Of a stretch of 18,323 nucleotides of DNA, positions 16,690-18,323 are shown piece after piece. The position numbers and the translations under genes were made by a program. Source of the stretch: Chrysochromulina tobinii (lineage: Eukaryota > Haptophyta > Prymnesiales > Chrysochromulinaceae); contig JWZX01002082.1 in NCBI GenBank assembly GCA_001275005.1, positions 1 to 18,323 of the forward strand, read 5' to 3'. The notes beneath the pieces were generated by a model. It was not told where the DNA came from, made no database searches, and was given only the letters and a program-made list of their open reading frames with translations. Positions within the stretch are counted from its first letter, which is position 1. The number at the start of each line of letters is the position of its first letter.

Positions 16690-18094
16690 ATGGGCTGGCT
16701 CAGGCCTGCCGATTCGTTGCTCGAGCCCAAGGGCATCTGGGAGGACGCGCACCGCGACCCGCCGCCGGACGGTCCGGTGCCCGAGCCAACGGAGGGCATT
16801 CTGGCCCTCGGCAAGCGCGTGCAAGGCGTGCGCATCGGCGGCAAGGGCGCTGACCGCGTGGAGGAGCTGGATCTGGAGGCTCGCAAGGCGCTCGACTGCA
16901 CCGACCACGAGTGGGACCTCGACGGCACGTTTGACTTCGTGCCGGTCGCACTGCTGCTCGGCGTGCCGCTCATGTTCAAGCGGCTCGAGCTGGGCGAGGG
17001 CCCGACGCGCGAGGAGCTGCGGTACGAGACCAAGATGTACGTGTACAAGCTCATGACCACGCCGGGGATGGGGCTGCCTCTCACCTGGAACCAGAACGGA
17101 GACGGCACGCCGCTGCCGCCGATCGCCGTCTGCCGATCCGATGGCGAGCCATTCACCTCGCAGGTGATTGCCACCGAGTGCCACTGAGTGCCATGGAGTG
17201 CATGAGAGAACCTCTGATTGCATGTGGATTGCATGTGGATTGCATGTGGATTGCATGTGGATTGCATGTGGATTGCATGTGGATTGCATGTTGATTGCAT
17301 GTGGATTGCATGTGGATTGCATGTGGATTGCATGTTGATTGCATGTTGATTGCATGTTGAGTCGGCCACCTCCCAACGGACTCTCACTCGGTTGCCACGC
17401 AGAGACCACTGATTGCGACCGAGTGCGACCGAGTGCGACTGACTGCGACGATTGCGACGACTCTGCGACAGGACTGGGCGTGCCTGTGCGAGTTCCACGA
17501 GTACATGGACGAAACCTATGTGAGGACGGAGCACCCGTGGTACACTAACAAGGCCGAGTTCAAAAAGTGGATCCAAATTTGGGTCAAGGGCATGTGTTAC
17601 AAGAAGGAGGTCGAGTTGCCGTGTGCTTTCCCTGATGTCGCGCCGTGCCTCGAGTATCGCTTTCCGCTCGGCCTCAAGGTGAGATCGCCACTGATGACTT
17701 CTGATGGCCTCTGATTGCGGCCTCAAGGTGAGATCGCCTGAGATGACCTCTGATGGCCTCTGATGGCCTCTGATGGCCCCTGATGGCCTCTGATTGCGTC
17801 CCTCATCTGGACCTCCAGGTACGTGCCTGCAACCTCGCGGCCAAGCCCGAGCTCAACGGTCGCGTGGGCGTGGTGGCCAAGTACGACGAGGCAAAGCTGC
17901 GGGTTGGTGTCCTGTTCGACCCCCCGCATGGCCTGCTGGCGCTCAAGCATACCAATGTAGGCATGATGGAGGGCGGCGCGGCCGCGCGATCTCGGGCGCT
18001 CCTCGACGATCTCGAGAAGAAGGGCAAGGGACCGGTTGCCCGGGGACCGGTATCAACCGAACGGTCGCGACCAGGGGGGGGCGCCAGCCATTAG
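16690..18094 (+). CDS. Unrecognised 318-residue soluble protein, 3 exons
   Basis: Exons: 16690-17163, 17472-17678, 17819-18094; both introns are phase 0. Residues 1-227 are rich in Trp, Asp, Glu and Tyr with no signal peptide or membrane segment (MGWLRPADSLLEPKGIWEDA; TDHEWDLDGTFDFVPVALLL; TYVRTEHPWYTNKAEFKKW). The repeated Trp and the split into similar-sized blocks suggest a compact cytosolic domain that I cannot name. Residues ~239-275 match a small module seen in many algal proteins, LNGRVGVVAKYDEAKLRVGV followed by LALKHTNV, a likely SH3/KOW-like beta barrel (inference). The tail is basic and low in complexity. The start ATG at 16690 (AGCCCATGG) is the first in frame after the divergent region. 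Function unknown. Confidence 0.8.
17216..17358 (+). repeat. 11-nt minisatellite, 13 copies, in intron 1
   Basis: Thirteen head-to-tail copies of GATTGCATGTG (some GATTGCATGTT) sit inside the intron 17164-17471 (donor CAG|GTGATTGCC, acceptor GCGACAG). The gene is on the + strand and the repeat reads TGATTGC on the + strand, the same orientation relative to transcription as in the - strand genes. Confidence 0.9.
17669..17818 (+). repeat. Intron 2 with duplicated donor junction and TGATGGCCTC repeats
   Basis: CGGCCTCAAG|GTGAGATCGCC at the exon 2 end (17669-17689) is repeated at about 17718-17738. Then follow about six TGATGGCCTC units, the TTGCGTCCCTCATC word, and the acceptor ACCTCCAG|GTACGT (17818). 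The first donor is chosen; both are the same sequence. Confidence 0.85.
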
Positions 18095-18323
18095 CGGGAG
18101 GGGGAGCAGCGGGAGAGGTGACACTGAGAAGGGGGGAGTCCTACTCGTACCTGTACATGTAAAATCTGACCGATGGTACCACCGACATTCGACAGCGGTC
18201 ACCCACGACTCTCACTTGCAAATCGCGCCTTCCCGGGGGCCGCCTGAGCGGTAAAGTGGGGGAATCTGGCTAGATTCCTGACATGTCCAGGAAAATGAGA
18301 TTTTCCTGGATGTCCGGGGTCCA
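18095..18323. other. 3' flank of the rightmost gene; two perfect hairpins at the edge
   Basis: No gene is visible. At 18261-18278 a 7-bp stem GGAATCT/AGATTCC encloses GGCT. At 18286-18310 a 10-bp perfect stem TCCAGGAAAA/TTTTCCTGGA encloses TGAGA. The first 130 bases are likely 3' UTR. The hairpins may be part of a longer element cut by the window edge. Confidence 0.6.

Noticed and set aside
17216-17358. CRISPR-like array of regular repeats
   Set aside because: Units are 11 nt, directly adjacent, with no spacers, and lie inside a spliced intron.
16677-17726. Long - strand open frame (about 350 codons) opposite the rightmost gene
   Set aside because: Much of it is the translated 11-nt minisatellite (HMQSTCNPHAI repeats) and the antisense of well-supported exons.

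Overview
The window is nuclear DNA from a eukaryote, most likely a unicellular alga or related protist. The evidence is five protein genes cut by about 31 short introns (68 to 429 bp) that I could join in frame with nearly all GT-AG borders, GC-rich codon use, and a TRPM-type ion channel next to a membrane hybrid histidine kinase. That mix and the introns packed with 10-11 nt minisatellites remind me of a haptophyte (Emiliania-like), but the assignment is an inference from memory. No rRNA, tRNA, CRISPR array or prokaryote-style operon was seen.

Layout. 1-645 (+): 3' end of an unrecognised gene. 646-1118: gap between convergent genes. 1119-8569 (-): TRPM-like cation channel, 16 exons, about 1714 residues, with an N-terminal LSDAT/SLOG domain, six transmembrane segments and a C-terminal coiled coil. 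8570-9955: intergenic, with a large imperfect inverted repeat and a two-block direct duplication. 9956-14102 (-): hybrid histidine kinase, 10 exons, 855 residues, with a complete receiver domain. 14103-14258: short gap. 14259-16406 (-): prolyl 4-hydroxylase-like 2-oxoglutarate/Fe(II) dioxygenase, 6 exons, 467 residues. 16407-16689: divergent promoter region. 16690-18094 (+): unrecognised 318-residue protein, 3 exons. 18095-18323: two perfect hairpins at the window edge.

The genes do not look like a pathway. A channel and a sensor kinase sit side by side, but nothing in the sequence ties them together.

The most interesting signal is in the introns. A 37-nt element occurs four times almost unchanged in three P4H introns, with diverged relatives in two kinase introns and one inverted copy inside a channel exon. 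Copies are flanked by direct repeats of 15 to about 44 nt. In the P4H introns the element supplies the 3' splice site and the duplicated host sequence supplies the 5' splice site, as expected of an introner-like element or of intron gain by local duplication. Many other introns carry copies of their own exon-intron junctions, and some of their minisatellites are tandem arrays of such junction copies.
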